Positions 1-7,776 of a stretch of 19,364 bases of DNA are shown one piece after another. Location of the stretch: contig PUNP01000781.1 in NCBI GenBank assembly GCA_003551785.1, positions 1 through 19,364 of the forward strand, written 5' to 3'. Position 1 is the first letter of the stretch. Every line of letters begins with the position of its first letter. The position numbers and the translations under genes were made by a program. The stretch is from Candidatus Brocadiaceae bacterium. GTDB lineage: Bacteria; Planctomycetota; Brocadiia; SM23-32. The notes under the pieces were generated by a model, which had not been told where the DNA came from, did no database searches, and saw only the letters and a program-made list of their open reading frames with translations.

Positions 1-836
1 ATCGATTCGACATATGCTTTATAGTCATTTATGACTGATTCCCATTTTTCCTCATCAGCTTCATCATCCAGATACAGAGTTCGCAAGGGCAATTTTTTTT
101 CCTGGAGCCTCAATAATATCTCTTCCAAAGCATGCATACGTTCGAGTAAAACAACTTGTTCGACTGATTTTTTCCTTTCATCTAAAGCTGCAAACAGACT
201 GTTGCGCATTTGACGCCATTGGGCTTTAATATCGCCTTCATGTTCATCGACGTAGCCCAGTACGGCATCACGGTTATGAGCTATTTTCGCAACAATTTCT
301 TCTGTCCTTTCTTGAATCATATTGTCCCTCTTTTCTTTAGCTTCACGCTCTCCCTCCTCACCACTTCTCCAATCGCGAACAAGATAAATTGCGGCATTGC
401 TGCGGGGAGTCGGCCCGTCCCAGGGATAAGGCTGTCTGTCAACTAAATCCCTGGCCTTAGCCCATTCACTTTCACGCGGCAGTCTTGACAGTAGCCATAT
501 AGCAAAAGCCTCCGCTTCTTGTTGAGTTATTCCGTGCAGCGGTTCATCGCTTGCAGCATCTTCAAATCTATCCGGGATTGAATATCCCATATATTCTAAG
601 AAATTCACATATTCTCCGATTTTAGCCGGCGATTTTGTAATATAGACGGTCGGTGTGGTATTGGGTATAATGTGGAACGCGTCGGGGGGGGCTTCCGGCT
701 GCTCCTCTTCGACTGTTTCCGCAGGACGGTCCGGCACCTCATTATCCGGGACTTCCGGTTCTTCTTTTCGACGGCAGCCGTTAAGGAGTATAACCAGGCA
801 GAACAAAAACATCAAAAGCTTTCTCTTTAAATTCAT
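1..836 (-). CDS. Lipoprotein with truncated SUMF1/FGE-like domain (partial, runs off left edge)
   Basis: The frame stays open from the ATG at 834-836 to the left edge (278 codons seen), so the C-terminus is missing. Residues 1-21 form a lipoprotein signal with lipobox LNGC and the lipidated Cys at 21. Residues 24-52 are rich in Pro and acidic residues, as in a surface linker. Residues about 75-145 read like the N-terminal half of a formylglycine-generating-enzyme (SUMF1) domain: VNFLEYMGY, then an ITQQEAEAFAIWL helix, RLPRESEW, and YPWDG where the family has YPWG. The rest of that domain, including the catalytic cysteine region, is not present; a charged region likely to form coiled coil follows from about 160. 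Enzyme activity is therefore unlikely and a binding or structural role is inferred. GAGG lies 9 bases before the start, and a good promoter lies upstream (897-926). The gene call is firm; the domain call is by eye. Confidence 0.85.
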   Translation of the reverse strand, partial: MNLKRKLLMFLFCLVILLNGCRRKEEPEVPDNEVPDRPAETVEEEQPEAPPDAFHIIPNTTPTVYITKSPAKIGEYVNFLEYMGYSIPDRFEDAASDEPLHGITQQEAEAFAIWLLSRLPRESEWAKARDLVDRQPYPWDGPTPRSNAAIYLVRDWRSGEEGEREAKEKRDNMIQERTEEIVAKIAHNRDAVLGYVDEHEGDIKAQWRQMRNSLFAALDERKKSVEQVVLLERMHALEEILLRLQEKKLPLRTLYLDDEADEEKWESVINDYKAYVES

Positions 837-896
837 AAATTACTACCTCAATTTGAAACTGGAAGATGACTCAGTTACAAGTACCGTCTTTCTATT

Positions 897-926
897 ATAA
901 TACTAAGACATGAAACTCAAAGTCAA
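897..926 (-). promoter_or_regulatory. Predicted sigma70-type promoter of the left-edge lipoprotein gene
   Basis: Read on the minus strand, TTGACT (926-921) is followed by an 18-base spacer and TATTAT (902-897). This puts the transcription start near 890, about 54 bases before the lipoprotein ATG. The promoter lies in the gap after the stop of the upstream minus-strand gene at 960, so the lipoprotein can be transcribed on its own. Confidence 0.55.
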
Positions 927-959
927 ATATCTAACAACCGTGCAAAGGATACAACGCTT

Positions 960-1595
960 TTATTCGGGAGTCATTTGTTTTATTCTGAATATATCAAGCC
1001 ATTCTTCGCTGTTTTCTATAGTTTTTTGTGATTGGGTTATGGGCCTCTGTGTATATAATATCAGACCGGCCAGGAAAGAGCGTTTTCGGTATTTGAAAGT
1101 GCCGGCAACAGCTGCCCAATGATTATCCTCCTCCGTATAGGTATCTTTTGGCGTGGGGCGATAGCGAAAAACTTTACTGCTAAAACCACTGACACTCACC
1201 TGTGCAGGCCAGCGTCGTATTGTCGGGGAGTGTGCGTCGGCTATATCCGAGAATCCCGGAATCAAGGACTCATAAAAATGTTCAAATTCCTCTGAAGGCG
1301 GCAATTCAGTGCTTTTGCCGGCCGGAGCTAAAACCAAACCGGACAAACGAACCGGTATGTTGTACAATTCCATTACCGGCCCCCGGGAGGGCGGTGCCGA
1401 TGCAGTTAAAGAATCTAAGTCGAAACCAGGCTCAATTTCCATATCTACACCAGTCGACTTAAATTTTTGCAAAAGTTTTTTTAGAATGAATATCGCAACA
1501 AGCAACGCCGCCAAAAATACTATAAGAAAAAAATGTTCACCGATCCTGTGGCCAAAACGAATAATTCCATCTATAAACTCTAAAAAACTTGTCAT
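960..1595 (-). CDS. Single-pass membrane protein of unknown function
   Basis: This is a 211-residue protein that I do not recognise. A hydrophobic helix at about residues 21-39 (FFLIVFLAALLVAIFILKK) is followed by Lys residues, which suggests an N-terminal membrane anchor with the bulk of the chain on one side. The rest is soluble-looking, with no Cys-rich or nucleotide-binding motif. Residues about 140-190 contain a run of aromatic and basic residues (KVFRYRPTP, GTFKYRKRSF) that could be beta strands. No clear Shine-Dalgarno site precedes the ATG. It is divergent from the UroD-like gene and lies 123 bases upstream of the lipoprotein gene on the same strand. The open frame is long, and the overlapping frames on the other strand are shorter and featureless, so it is probably real. 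Confidence 0.7.
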   Translation of the reverse strand: MTSFLEFIDGIIRFGHRIGEHFFLIVFLAALLVAIFILKKLLQKFKSTGVDMEIEPGFDLDSLTASAPPSRGPVMELYNIPVRLSGLVLAPAGKSTELPPSEEFEHFYESLIPGFSDIADAHSPTIRRWPAQVSVSGFSSKVFRYRPTPKDTYTEEDNHWAAVAGTFKYRKRSFLAGLILYTQRPITQSQKTIENSEEWLDIFRIKQMTPE

Positions 1596-1725
1596 TTTGC
1601 TGTACCGTAATTTTTAATTGCCTGTATATTGACGCTTTTCAGTGGTGCATCTGCAGCAAATGGCAGAAAGCCAATCCGCCTTTTTAGAAAAAAACTGGTG
1701 AAAACTTCAAAATGTGTTATAAGAA

Positions 1726-1739
1726 TGTAAGGACTTACA
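1726..1739. promoter_or_regulatory. Palindrome next to the UroD-like promoter, possible operator
   Basis: TGTAAG-GA-CTTACA is a perfect 6-base inverted repeat around a two-base centre. It ends one base before the -35 hexamer at 1741, a usual position for a transcription-factor site. No regulator gene is adjacent, so the role is inferred from position and symmetry only. Confidence 0.35.
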
Positions 1740-1740
1740 A

Positions 1741-1769
1741 TTGACCGTCCCCCAAATAGCCTTTATGAT
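1741..1769 (+). promoter_or_regulatory. Predicted sigma70-type promoter of the UroD-like/recQ unit
   Basis: TTGACC (1741-1746), a 17-base spacer and TATGAT (1764-1769) give a near-consensus promoter with a start site near 1776. The leader to the preferred start codon at 1830 would be about 54 bases. Confidence 0.65.
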
Positions 1770-1829
1770 ATTGTAATATATTCCATTTGTCTTATGCAAA
1801 TCACACTTTTTTTATGGAAAATGAAAATC

Positions 1830-2828
1830 ATGAATCTCAGGAAACGTTTTAAGGCTGTTATGAGTTTTGAGCCATTTGACAGGTTGCCTGTTGTGGAATG
1901 GGCCGGATGGTGGGATGAGACGCTCCAGCGATGGTATAAAGAGGGGTTGCCGCTTTACATCACCGACCGATATGAAATATGCGAGTTTTTCGGACTCGAT
2001 GTGTATAAACAGTTCTGGCTGCGTGCAACCGGCCCCGATTGCCCGGAACCCACGCATCATGGGGCCGGATTGATAAACGGAGCCGATGATTATGAGAAAT
2101 TGAAAAATCACCTTTTCCCTCAAAATTATGAATGGTTGGCGGAACTCGATAAATGGCGAGAACAGCAAGAGAAAGGGGATATAGTGGTCTGGTTTACGAT
2201 TGATGGGGCGTTCTGGTTCCCCAGGAAAATTTTCGGCATAGAAAATCATCTTCTTGCATTCTATGACCAGCCGGATTTAATGCGCCGAATGATCAATGAC
2301 CTCGCCGAATGGACTGTCCAGGTCATTGATGAAATTTGTGCAGTTTGCCGGCCAGATTTTATGGCCTTCGCCGAAGATATGAGTTATAATAACGGGCCAA
2401 TGCTCTCGGAAAAACTGTTTAACCAATTCCTCGCACCTTATTATAATACCGTCATACCGCATCTGCTCAAATATGATGTCCTGCCGATTATTGACTCCGA
2501 TGGTGACGTTACCGAGCCCGCCCGCTGGTTTGAGTCTGTCGGAATTCAGGGGATTTTGCCGCTGGAACGCCAGGCGGGGGTTGACATTGTCACTCTGCGA
2601 GAAAATCATCCGCAGATGAAATTTATCGGACATTTCGATAAAATGACTATGATGAAAGGGGAGAGGGCGATGCGTGCTGAGTTCGCCAGACTCCTGCCGG
2701 TCGCTGCTAAAGGAGGGTTTATTCCTGCCTGCGATCACCAGACGCCGCCGCAGGTCTCACTCGAAAATTACAAGATTTATGTAAGCCTTTTCAAAGAATT
2801 TGCCAAAAAAGCTGCTCATGAAACCTGA
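1830..2828 (+). CDS. Uroporphyrinogen-decarboxylase-like protein (UroD/MtaA superfamily, not HemE)
   Basis: The protein has 332 residues from the preferred start. An ATG at 1794 would add 12 residues, but the family normally begins with the MNLRKRFKAVMSFEPFDRLP-type sequence, which fits 1830. The TIM-barrel family shows in the start motif, in the DSDGDV segment near two thirds of the chain, and in the C-terminal GGFIPACDHQTPP followed by VSLENY. The N-terminal Arg-rich substrate motif of true HemE (RQAGRYLPEY type) is absent, so haem synthesis is unlikely. Relatives are often called corrinoid or CoM methyltransferase-like, but no corrinoid-protein gene is adjacent and the classical zinc-binding HxC pattern is not evident. 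The substrate is unknown. It overlaps recQ by 11 bases, which suggests translational coupling. Confidence 0.9.
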   Translation: MNLRKRFKAVMSFEPFDRLPVVEWAGWWDETLQRWYKEGLPLYITDRYEICEFFGLDVYKQFWLRATGPDCPEPTHHGAGLINGADDYEKLKNHLFPQNYEWLAELDKWREQQEKGDIVVWFTIDGAFWFPRKIFGIENHLLAFYDQPDLMRRMINDLAEWTVQVIDEICAVCRPDFMAFAEDMSYNNGPMLSEKLFNQFLAPYYNTVIPHLLKYDVLPIIDSDGDVTEPARWFESVGIQGILPLERQAGVDIVTLRENHPQMKFIGHFDKMTMMKGERAMRAEFARLLPVAAKGGFIPACDHQTPPQVSLENYKIYVSLFKEFAKKAAHET

Positions 2829-4674
2829 AATCTACACCGTCGGTCATTCTAATCACGAATCTGATATCTTTCGCGAACTTCAGCATACCTTCGGCTATCA
2901 AAAGTTTCGCAAGCACCAAAAATCAATAGTCAAGGCACTTTTGGACCGCAGGGATGCAATGGTTCTGATGCCCAGCGGAGGCGGCAAGTCACTGTGTTAC
3001 CAATTGCCCGCTAAACTCTCTTCAGGCACTGCCGTCATTATCAGCCCGCTAATTTCGCTCATGAAAGACCAGGTCGACGGGGCGAAAGCTAATGGTTTGA
3101 GGGCCGAATTTTTCAACAGCTCATTGAGTCAAAGTGAACGACTGGCTGTTCTGCGCCAATTAAATTACGGCGGACTCGATATGCTCTATATATCGCCTGA
3201 AAGGTTGGTCATGGATCGCTTCCGAAACGAATTGAAACGGGCCAATATCGCATTCTTTGCTATTGATGAGGCGCATTGCATCTCCGATTGGGGACATGAT
3301 TTCCGGCCCGACTATCTCTTTCTTTCCAAGTTGAAGACCGAATTTCCAAATACCCCGGTAGCCGCCTTCACCGCTACGGCTACCCCGAAAGTCCGTGAGG
3401 ATATCGCCCGAAGACTCCGCCTCCAGAACCCGCATAATGTTCTGGCGTCTTTCGACCGGCCTAATTTCTTTTATCAGGTACTCCCAAAAAACAATGTAAA
3501 AAGCCAGATACTCGATTTCATCCGAACAAAACCCGGCGAATCCGGCATCGTCTATCGAACGACCAGAGATGATGTCGATGCTTCTGCTGAATTTTTACGC
3601 ACCGAAGGCATCGAAGCATTGCCTTATCACGCCGGCCTCCCGCCACAACTGCGACAACAGACCCAGGACGCTTTCAATAATGACCAGGTCGATGTCATTG
3701 TCGCCACTGTCGCGTTCGGTATGGGGATTGATAAACCGGATGTCAGATATGTCATTCATGGCGATTTGCCCAGAGACCTCGAAAGCTATTATCAGGAGAC
3801 CGGCAGGGCCGGACGTGACGGCGAACCGGCGCATTGCCTGCTGCTGTTCAGTGAGGGCGACGCTTTCAAAATCAAGTTTTTTATCGATCAAAAAGAGGCC
3901 GAAGAACAGCAGCGTCGCGCTTTAGTGAAGCTGAATCATATGATTAAGTTCGGTTCGATTAACCTTTGTCGAAGAAATTATCTGTTGAGTTATTTGGGGG
4001 AGGAGTACGGAAGTGACTCATGTGGATCATGTGATATCTGTACCGAACAGGTGGAGAGGGTCGAAGCGACTCGTGAAGCGCAAATCGTTATGTCGGCAAT
4101 CGCAAGGACTAAGCAGCGCTATGGTGCCGGAAAAATTATTGACATCGTTAAAGGCGCGGACACTCAAGCTGTCCGACGCAATAATCTTGACGAAGTGAAA
4201 ACTTACGGAGTCGGAGCCGATAAAACAAAAAAATATTGGAGGCATATTCTCAATGAACTCATTGGACAGGAATGTGTAAAAAAAGTCGGCGAACGATATC
4301 CTACTCTGCAGTTGACACCTAAAGGGATTCAAATATTGAGGGGGGAACTGAAGTTTCAGGCCGTACAAAGAGAGTGTGACATCCTGGAGCAATCCGCTGA
4401 AAGAACTCCCAGCACGGCTTCTGAACAGGATTACGACCTCATTTTGTTTGACCAACTGCGCAAATTGCGAACAAAGCTTGCTGAAGAGCAGAATCTACCC
4501 CCTTATACCGTTTTCCAGGACAGAACATTGAAAGAAATGGCTTATTATTTTCCCGTTACTGACGATGAAATGCTCAGTATTACAGGTGTCGGCGATATCA
4601 AGTTGAAGAATTATGGTGATATCTTTTCGAGTGTGATTAAGCGTTATATCGATAATAATCCCGGAGTTATTTGA
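2818..4674 (+). CDS. recQ: ATP-dependent DNA helicase RecQ with unusual N-terminal leader
   Basis: This is a 3'-5' superfamily 2 helicase for recombinational repair and replication-fork processing, 618 residues from ATG 2818 (a TTG at 2800 would add six). Motif 0 is FRKHQ near 30-34, Walker A GGGKS 54-58, DEAH 150-153, TATAT 185-189, and motif VI QETGRAGRDG 326-335. The RecQ zinc site has Cys 384, 402, 405 and 408 (CRRNYLLSYLGEE, then CGSCDIC). A winged-helix (RQC) region follows, and an HRDC domain lies at about 535-610. All domains of a full RecQ are present (E. coli RecQ has 609 residues). Oddly, residues 1-18 (MKPEIYTVGHSNHESDIF) resemble the start of DUF488 proteins rather than a RecQ leader. 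The start overlaps the preceding gene by 11 bases and has no clear Shine-Dalgarno site, so coupling is likely. Confidence 0.96.
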   Translation: MKPEIYTVGHSNHESDIFRELQHTFGYQKFRKHQKSIVKALLDRRDAMVLMPSGGGKSLCYQLPAKLSSGTAVIISPLISLMKDQVDGAKANGLRAEFFNSSLSQSERLAVLRQLNYGGLDMLYISPERLVMDRFRNELKRANIAFFAIDEAHCISDWGHDFRPDYLFLSKLKTEFPNTPVAAFTATATPKVREDIARRLRLQNPHNVLASFDRPNFFYQVLPKNNVKSQILDFIRTKPGESGIVYRTTRDDVDASAEFLRTEGIEALPYHAGLPPQLRQQTQDAFNNDQVDVIVATVAFGMGIDKPDVRYVIHGDLPRDLESYYQETGRAGRDGEPAHCLLLFSEGDAFKIKFFIDQKEAEEQQRRALVKLNHMIKFGSINLCRRNYLLSYLGEEYGSDSCGSCDICTEQVERVEATREAQIVMSAIARTKQRYGAGKIIDIVKGADTQAVRRNNLDEVKTYGVGADKTKKYWRHILNELIGQECVKKVGERYPTLQLTPKGIQILRGELKFQAVQRECDILEQSAERTPSTASEQDYDLILFDQLRKLRTKLAEEQNLPPYTVFQDRTLKEMAYYFPVTDDEMLSITGVGDIKLKNYGDIFSSVIKRYIDNNPGVI

Positions 4675-4699
4675 TTTACGTATAATATTTTGATACAAT
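4671..4699 (+). promoter_or_regulatory. Predicted promoter of tRNA-Pro
   Basis: TTGATT (4671-4676), 17 bases, then TACAAT (4694-4699) place the transcription start near 4706, nine bases before the mature tRNA. The -35 hexamer contains the recQ stop codon (TGA 4672-4674). A TATAAT at 4681-4686 is an alternative -10 but has no good -35 partner. Confidence 0.6.
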
Positions 4700-4714
4700 C
4701 TTTATGCTGTAGCT

Positions 4715-4792
4715 CGGGGCGTAGCGCAGCCTGGCTAGCGCGCCTGCTTTGGGAGCAGGAGGTCCCCGGTTCAAATCCGGGCGCCCCGACCA
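4715..4792 (+). tRNA. tRNA-Pro (anticodon UGG), CCA encoded
   Basis: A full cloverleaf is visible. The acceptor stem CGGGGCG (4715-4721) pairs with CGCCCCG (4782-4788), with discriminator A 4789 and an encoded CCA at 4790-4792. The anticodon stem CCTGC/GCAGG (4743-4747, 4755-4759) encloses loop TTTGGGA with anticodon TGG at 4750-4752, and G follows the anticodon as expected for proline tRNA. The T arm is CCCGG-TTCAAAT-CCGGG (4765-4781). It lies between recQ and the convergent der gene. I see no strong terminator after it; AGGAGACTCCT at 4951-4961 followed by six T's is at best a weak one. Confidence 0.97.
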
Positions 4793-4971
4793 TCACATGC
4801 CTTTAGCTCGCCCGCCCAAAAAGAAAAAAATCACAATTAAGATACTATGCATTTTTCAGAAACTGGTTTATCTGAGCCGTTGGTTTATGAAATATGCAGG
4901 TTATGCCGTGGATTGCTTGAATGACTATCAGAAAGACAAAGCAACAATACAGGAGACTCCTCATTTTTTCC

Positions 4972-6321
4972 TCATGTTTTCAGGCTATGATTGCGGCGGC
5001 GAACCATTAACCTCACGGGGATGTCTGAGAAGGGGAGGGCGGCCCGAAGTTCATTCTCGATATAGCGTTGATAGGAGTTAGTAATATTAGCCGAGTCATT
5101 GACGAAAAGGGCGACCGAGGGTGGTTCTACATCGACTTGTGTTGCAAAGAGTATTTTGCCCCTTTTATTGGTTTTAGACGGTACTGGGCGCTTTGATACG
5201 ATGTCGTCCATTATTTCATTTAATTCGTTTGTTCTAACTCTGAATTTTGACTGATTATTTAATTCAGTGACCAATTCTAAGAGTTGAAAAACATTTTCAC
5301 CGGTTTTCGCACTGGTAAAAATAACAGGTGAATACCGCATGCCTGGCAGCGTTTCCCAGATATAATCGACAAACTCATCTTCAACACCGTCAGGAACCAG
5401 GTCCATTTTGTTGATGGCCAGGATAGCAGGTTTGCAGCAATCCAGCACAAGCTCTCCCCATTGTTTGTCCACTTTCGCGATATTTTTTTGTGCGTCGAAT
5501 AGATGTACAACGACATCTGCGTTTTTTACGGCTTTATGGGTTCTTACCTGACTGTAGAAATCAACTGATTCTTTCAACTGTTTTTTTCGTCTTACTCCTG
5601 CCGTGTCAACAGCGACAAAACGCTGTGAATTTTCACCATCCCAATAATCAAACCGCACATCTATGCTGTCGCGGGTAGTACCGGGTATTTCACTCACTAC
5701 AACCCTTCGTTCTTGAGCAAGATAGTTGATTAAGGTGCTTTTCCCAACGTTGCGCTGACCAATTAAAGCGATTTTTATTTCATCGGGTGAAGCGTTTTTC
5801 CCGATTTTATATGAGGATTCATATTCATTCAATTTAGCCAGAATATTTTCCTTTAATGTGGAAATACCGATTTTGTGGGCTGCGGATACGGATATTGGTT
5901 CTCCGAAGCCGAGTTCGAAAAACTCCAGTGTGTTTTGGTTACTTTTCCTGTTTTCTGCTTTATTGGCGATCAGCAAGACATCTTTGCCGGCGCTCCTCAG
6001 TCTTTGAGCAATAGACCGGTCAAATGAATGTAATCCATGTTTTGCATCGACAACGAAAAGAACCAGGTCGGCACGGGCGATAGCAATTTCGATTTGAAGT
6101 TCGACATCTTCGACAAGTTCTGCGGCACTTTCCATCCCGACACCGCCGGTGTCGACTATCTCTATACTGCGTTCGCCTGAGATAGGTAATTCCCTGGACA
6201 GGCGGTCACGTGTGACTCCCGGGGTGGGGTCGACTATGGCTATCCGACGGTCACACAGGGTGTTGAATAGAGATGATTTGCCGACATTAGCACGCCCGAC
6301 GATTGCGATACAATAACTCAT
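4972..6321 (-). CDS. der: Ribosome-assembly GTPase Der (EngA)
   Basis: This is an essential double-GTPase needed for maturation of the 50S subunit; 449 residues, within the family's normal length. The first G domain has P-loop GRANVGKS at 9-16, TPGVTRD near 33-39, DTGG 57-60, and NKAE at 120-123 where NKxD is usual. The second has GQRNVGKS at 188-195, PGTTRD near 213-218, DTAG 239-242, then RRKKQLKESVDFYS, and NKMD at 304-307. The C-terminal third matches the KH-like domain in position and size. The start at 6321 gives the canonical N-terminus. It is the last gene of a minus-strand run, 38 bases after the small lipoprotein gene, and converges on tRNA-Pro across about 180 bases with no recognisable gene. 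Confidence 0.98.
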   Translation of the reverse strand: MSYCIAIVGRANVGKSSLFNTLCDRRIAIVDPTPGVTRDRLSRELPISGERSIEIVDTGGVGMESAAELVEDVELQIEIAIARADLVLFVVDAKHGLHSFDRSIAQRLRSAGKDVLLIANKAENRKSNQNTLEFFELGFGEPISVSAAHKIGISTLKENILAKLNEYESSYKIGKNASPDEIKIALIGQRNVGKSTLINYLAQERRVVVSEIPGTTRDSIDVRFDYWDGENSQRFVAVDTAGVRRKKQLKESVDFYSQVRTHKAVKNADVVVHLFDAQKNIAKVDKQWGELVLDCCKPAILAINKMDLVPDGVEDEFVDYIWETLPGMRYSPVIFTSAKTGENVFQLLELVTELNNQSKFRVRTNELNEIMDDIVSKRPVPSKTNKRGKILFATQVDVEPPSVALFVNDSANITNSYQRYIENELRAALPFSDIPVRLMVRRRNHSLKT

Positions 6322-6359
6322 TAGACGTTACTCACATGATAAAAACTTTGTGAAGGCAC

Positions 6360-6659
6360 CTATTCCTGGTCAAGAGCTTTAAAATCGGAGGCGGATTCTT
6401 CAAGCATCTCTTGCAAGGATTGCAGACTGATTACCAGATGTGAAGTGCCCTCGGCCATTTTTTCCAGTGAAATGCCCATAGCTCGGGTGGTGCCGGCAAG
6501 ACCTTCTGTCAAAGAGCTCAGTTGTTTTTCTTGCATTAACATGTTGGACTCCACCTTATCCATACGTTCCTGGAGTTCCTGGACACTGCCTCTGGAAGCG
6601 CAGCCGAGAGTGGCGAGTGAAACGGCAGTTAGTGCGGTGAGGACAATATATTTTTTCAT
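6360..6659 (-). CDS. Small coiled-coil lipoprotein
   Basis: The protein has 99 residues from the ATG at 6657-6659. This start is chosen because AAGGAG lies just upstream and the chain then begins with a proper lipoprotein signal: MKKYIVL, a hydrophobic stretch, and lipobox TLGC with Cys at 20. A longer in-frame opening to 6782 would bury this signal and overlap the ABC gene. The mature part (about 24-95) is rich in Glu, Gln, Leu and Met with heptad-like spacing (VQELQERMDKVESNM), so a parallel coiled coil like Lpp or YbgF N-terminal regions is likely. It lies 49 bases after the ABC ATPase gene and 38 before der. Function is unknown; an envelope spacer or ABC partner is inferred from position. 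Confidence 0.85.
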   Translation of the reverse strand: MKKYIVLTALTAVSLATLGCASRGSVQELQERMDKVESNMLMQEKQLSSLTEGLAGTTRAMGISLEKMAEGTSHLVISLQSLQEMLEESASDFKALDQE

Positions 6660-6708
6660 TTTTAATTCTCCTTTTGGATTAAGTTTTTCACAAACAACCT
6701 CCCCAAAA

Positions 6709-7644
6709 TTAAACATTAGGCGCAGAAGCGAGTTCAATGAAAGCCTCCTCCAAACTGATAGGAACTTCACGGAATTGGACAATATTGAATCCTTTTGATA
6801 CGAGTTTATTTAAGAGAGCGGCAATCTGCTTATCATTGGCATTGATTTCAAATCTCACCATTTGATCATTTTGGGAAATTTTATCGAACTGATTTTCCGA
6901 ATTGTTATTTTGAAGCAGTGTAATCGCCTTTTCTGCATCAGAAAGGAATTGGATTTCAATTAAGCGTTCTTGCCTGATGCCTTTCATAACCGTGTTAACG
7001 GGGCCGGAGGCGATCAATTTCCCGTGGTTCAGCATGCCTATTGTATCGCTAATAGCGGAAAGCTCGGGTAATATATGGCTGGAGACAAGAATGGTTTTCC
7101 CATTATCCACCAGAGTCCTGAGCAAATCTTTCATTTCAACCCTGGCAGTGGGATCAAGGCCGCTCAATGGTTCATCAAGTAACAGCACTTCAGGATTATG
7201 GATTAAAGTTCTGGCTATACCAACCTTTTGTTTCATGCCCCGGCTGAGAGCCTCGACAAATACGTCTTTCATGTATGTTGCTTTAGTAATATCCAGCACT
7301 TCATCGATTCTTTTTGTGCGTTTTTTGCGTGGAATTTTGAAAGCAGCACCGAAGAAGTCAAGATATTCATATACCCGCATCCCTTCATAAACACCAAAAA
7401 AATCCGGTAAGTAGCCGACCAGTTCTTTAATTTTTTGTGGTTTTTGGGTAACGTCAATTCCTTTTACATGACAGGTGCCGTTTGTGGGGCGCATCAAGGC
7501 GGCCAAAATTCTTATAGTTGTGGTCTTACCGGCCCCGTTCGGTCCTATATAGCCGAAAATATGTCCTTTGCTGATATCAAGGTTAAGGTCACGTAAAGCG
7601 CAGAAATCTCCATAAAATTTCGTCAGATTCTTGATTTTTATCAT
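6709..7644 (-). CDS. ABC transporter ATP-binding protein
   Basis: A single ABC ATPase of 311 residues that would power an ABC-2-type exporter from the cytoplasmic face. Walker A is GPNGAGKT at 34-41, signature LSRGMKQK at 133-140, Walker B LLLDEP at 154-159, D-loop SGLD 161-164, and switch His 190 in SSHIL. The Q-loop reads GYLPD, with Asp where Gln or Glu is usual; I believe this variant is common in GldA/NatA-like members. The C-terminal 90 residues form the accessory domain typical of long ABC-2 ATPases. GAGG precedes the ATG. No permease gene is next to it: the flanking genes are a two-helix envelope protein upstream and a lipoprotein downstream. The substrate cannot be told from sequence. 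Confidence 0.95.
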   Translation of the reverse strand: MIKIKNLTKFYGDFCALRDLNLDISKGHIFGYIGPNGAGKTTTIRILAALMRPTNGTCHVKGIDVTQKPQKIKELVGYLPDFFGVYEGMRVYEYLDFFGAAFKIPRKKRTKRIDEVLDITKATYMKDVFVEALSRGMKQKVGIARTLIHNPEVLLLDEPLSGLDPTARVEMKDLLRTLVDNGKTILVSSHILPELSAISDTIGMLNHGKLIASGPVNTVMKGIRQERLIEIQFLSDAEKAITLLQNNNSENQFDKISQNDQMVRFEINANDKQIAALLNKLVSKGFNIVQFREVPISLEEAFIELASAPNV

Positions 7645-7686
7645 ATTTTAAGACCTCGGTCGAAGAAATAGGCAAATAGTTCCAAA

Positions 7687-7716
7687 ATAATAAGTGCAGC
7701 ATTGCGTAAATAACAA
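7687..7716 (-). promoter_or_regulatory. Predicted promoter for ABC ATPase-lipoprotein-der
   Basis: On the minus strand TTGTTA (7716-7711), 18 bases and TATTAT (7692-7687) precede the ABC gene, with a start site near 7680 and a leader of about 36 bases. It lies in the 132-base gap after the 791-residue gene, so the three downstream genes can be expressed independently of it. Confidence 0.45.
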
Positions 7717-7776
7717 GTCTACACCGCCACAGGGCACGATAGGGATACCAGAAGGTGGTTCATCACAAGGCTCACA

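Noticed and set aside
2277..2738. 153-codon minus-strand frame inside the UroD-like gene
   Set aside because: Fully antisense to a conserved enzyme, with low-complexity translation and no start signal.
4951..4969. AGGAGACTCCT followed by six T's as a terminator for tRNA-Pro
   Set aside because: Only a four-base stem with a three-base loop is possible, and it lies about 160 bases after the tRNA; too weak to annotate.
4749..5081. Plus-strand open frame of 110 codons starting inside tRNA-Pro and running into the end of der
   Set aside because: It begins within the tRNA, its 3' part is antisense to der, and the residues show no domain; an internal ATG at 4797 has no ribosome site.
6660..6782. 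Longer start for the small lipoprotein
   Set aside because: It would overlap the end of the ABC gene and place the lipoprotein signal 41 residues inside the chain; the ATG at 6659 has a good ribosome site.
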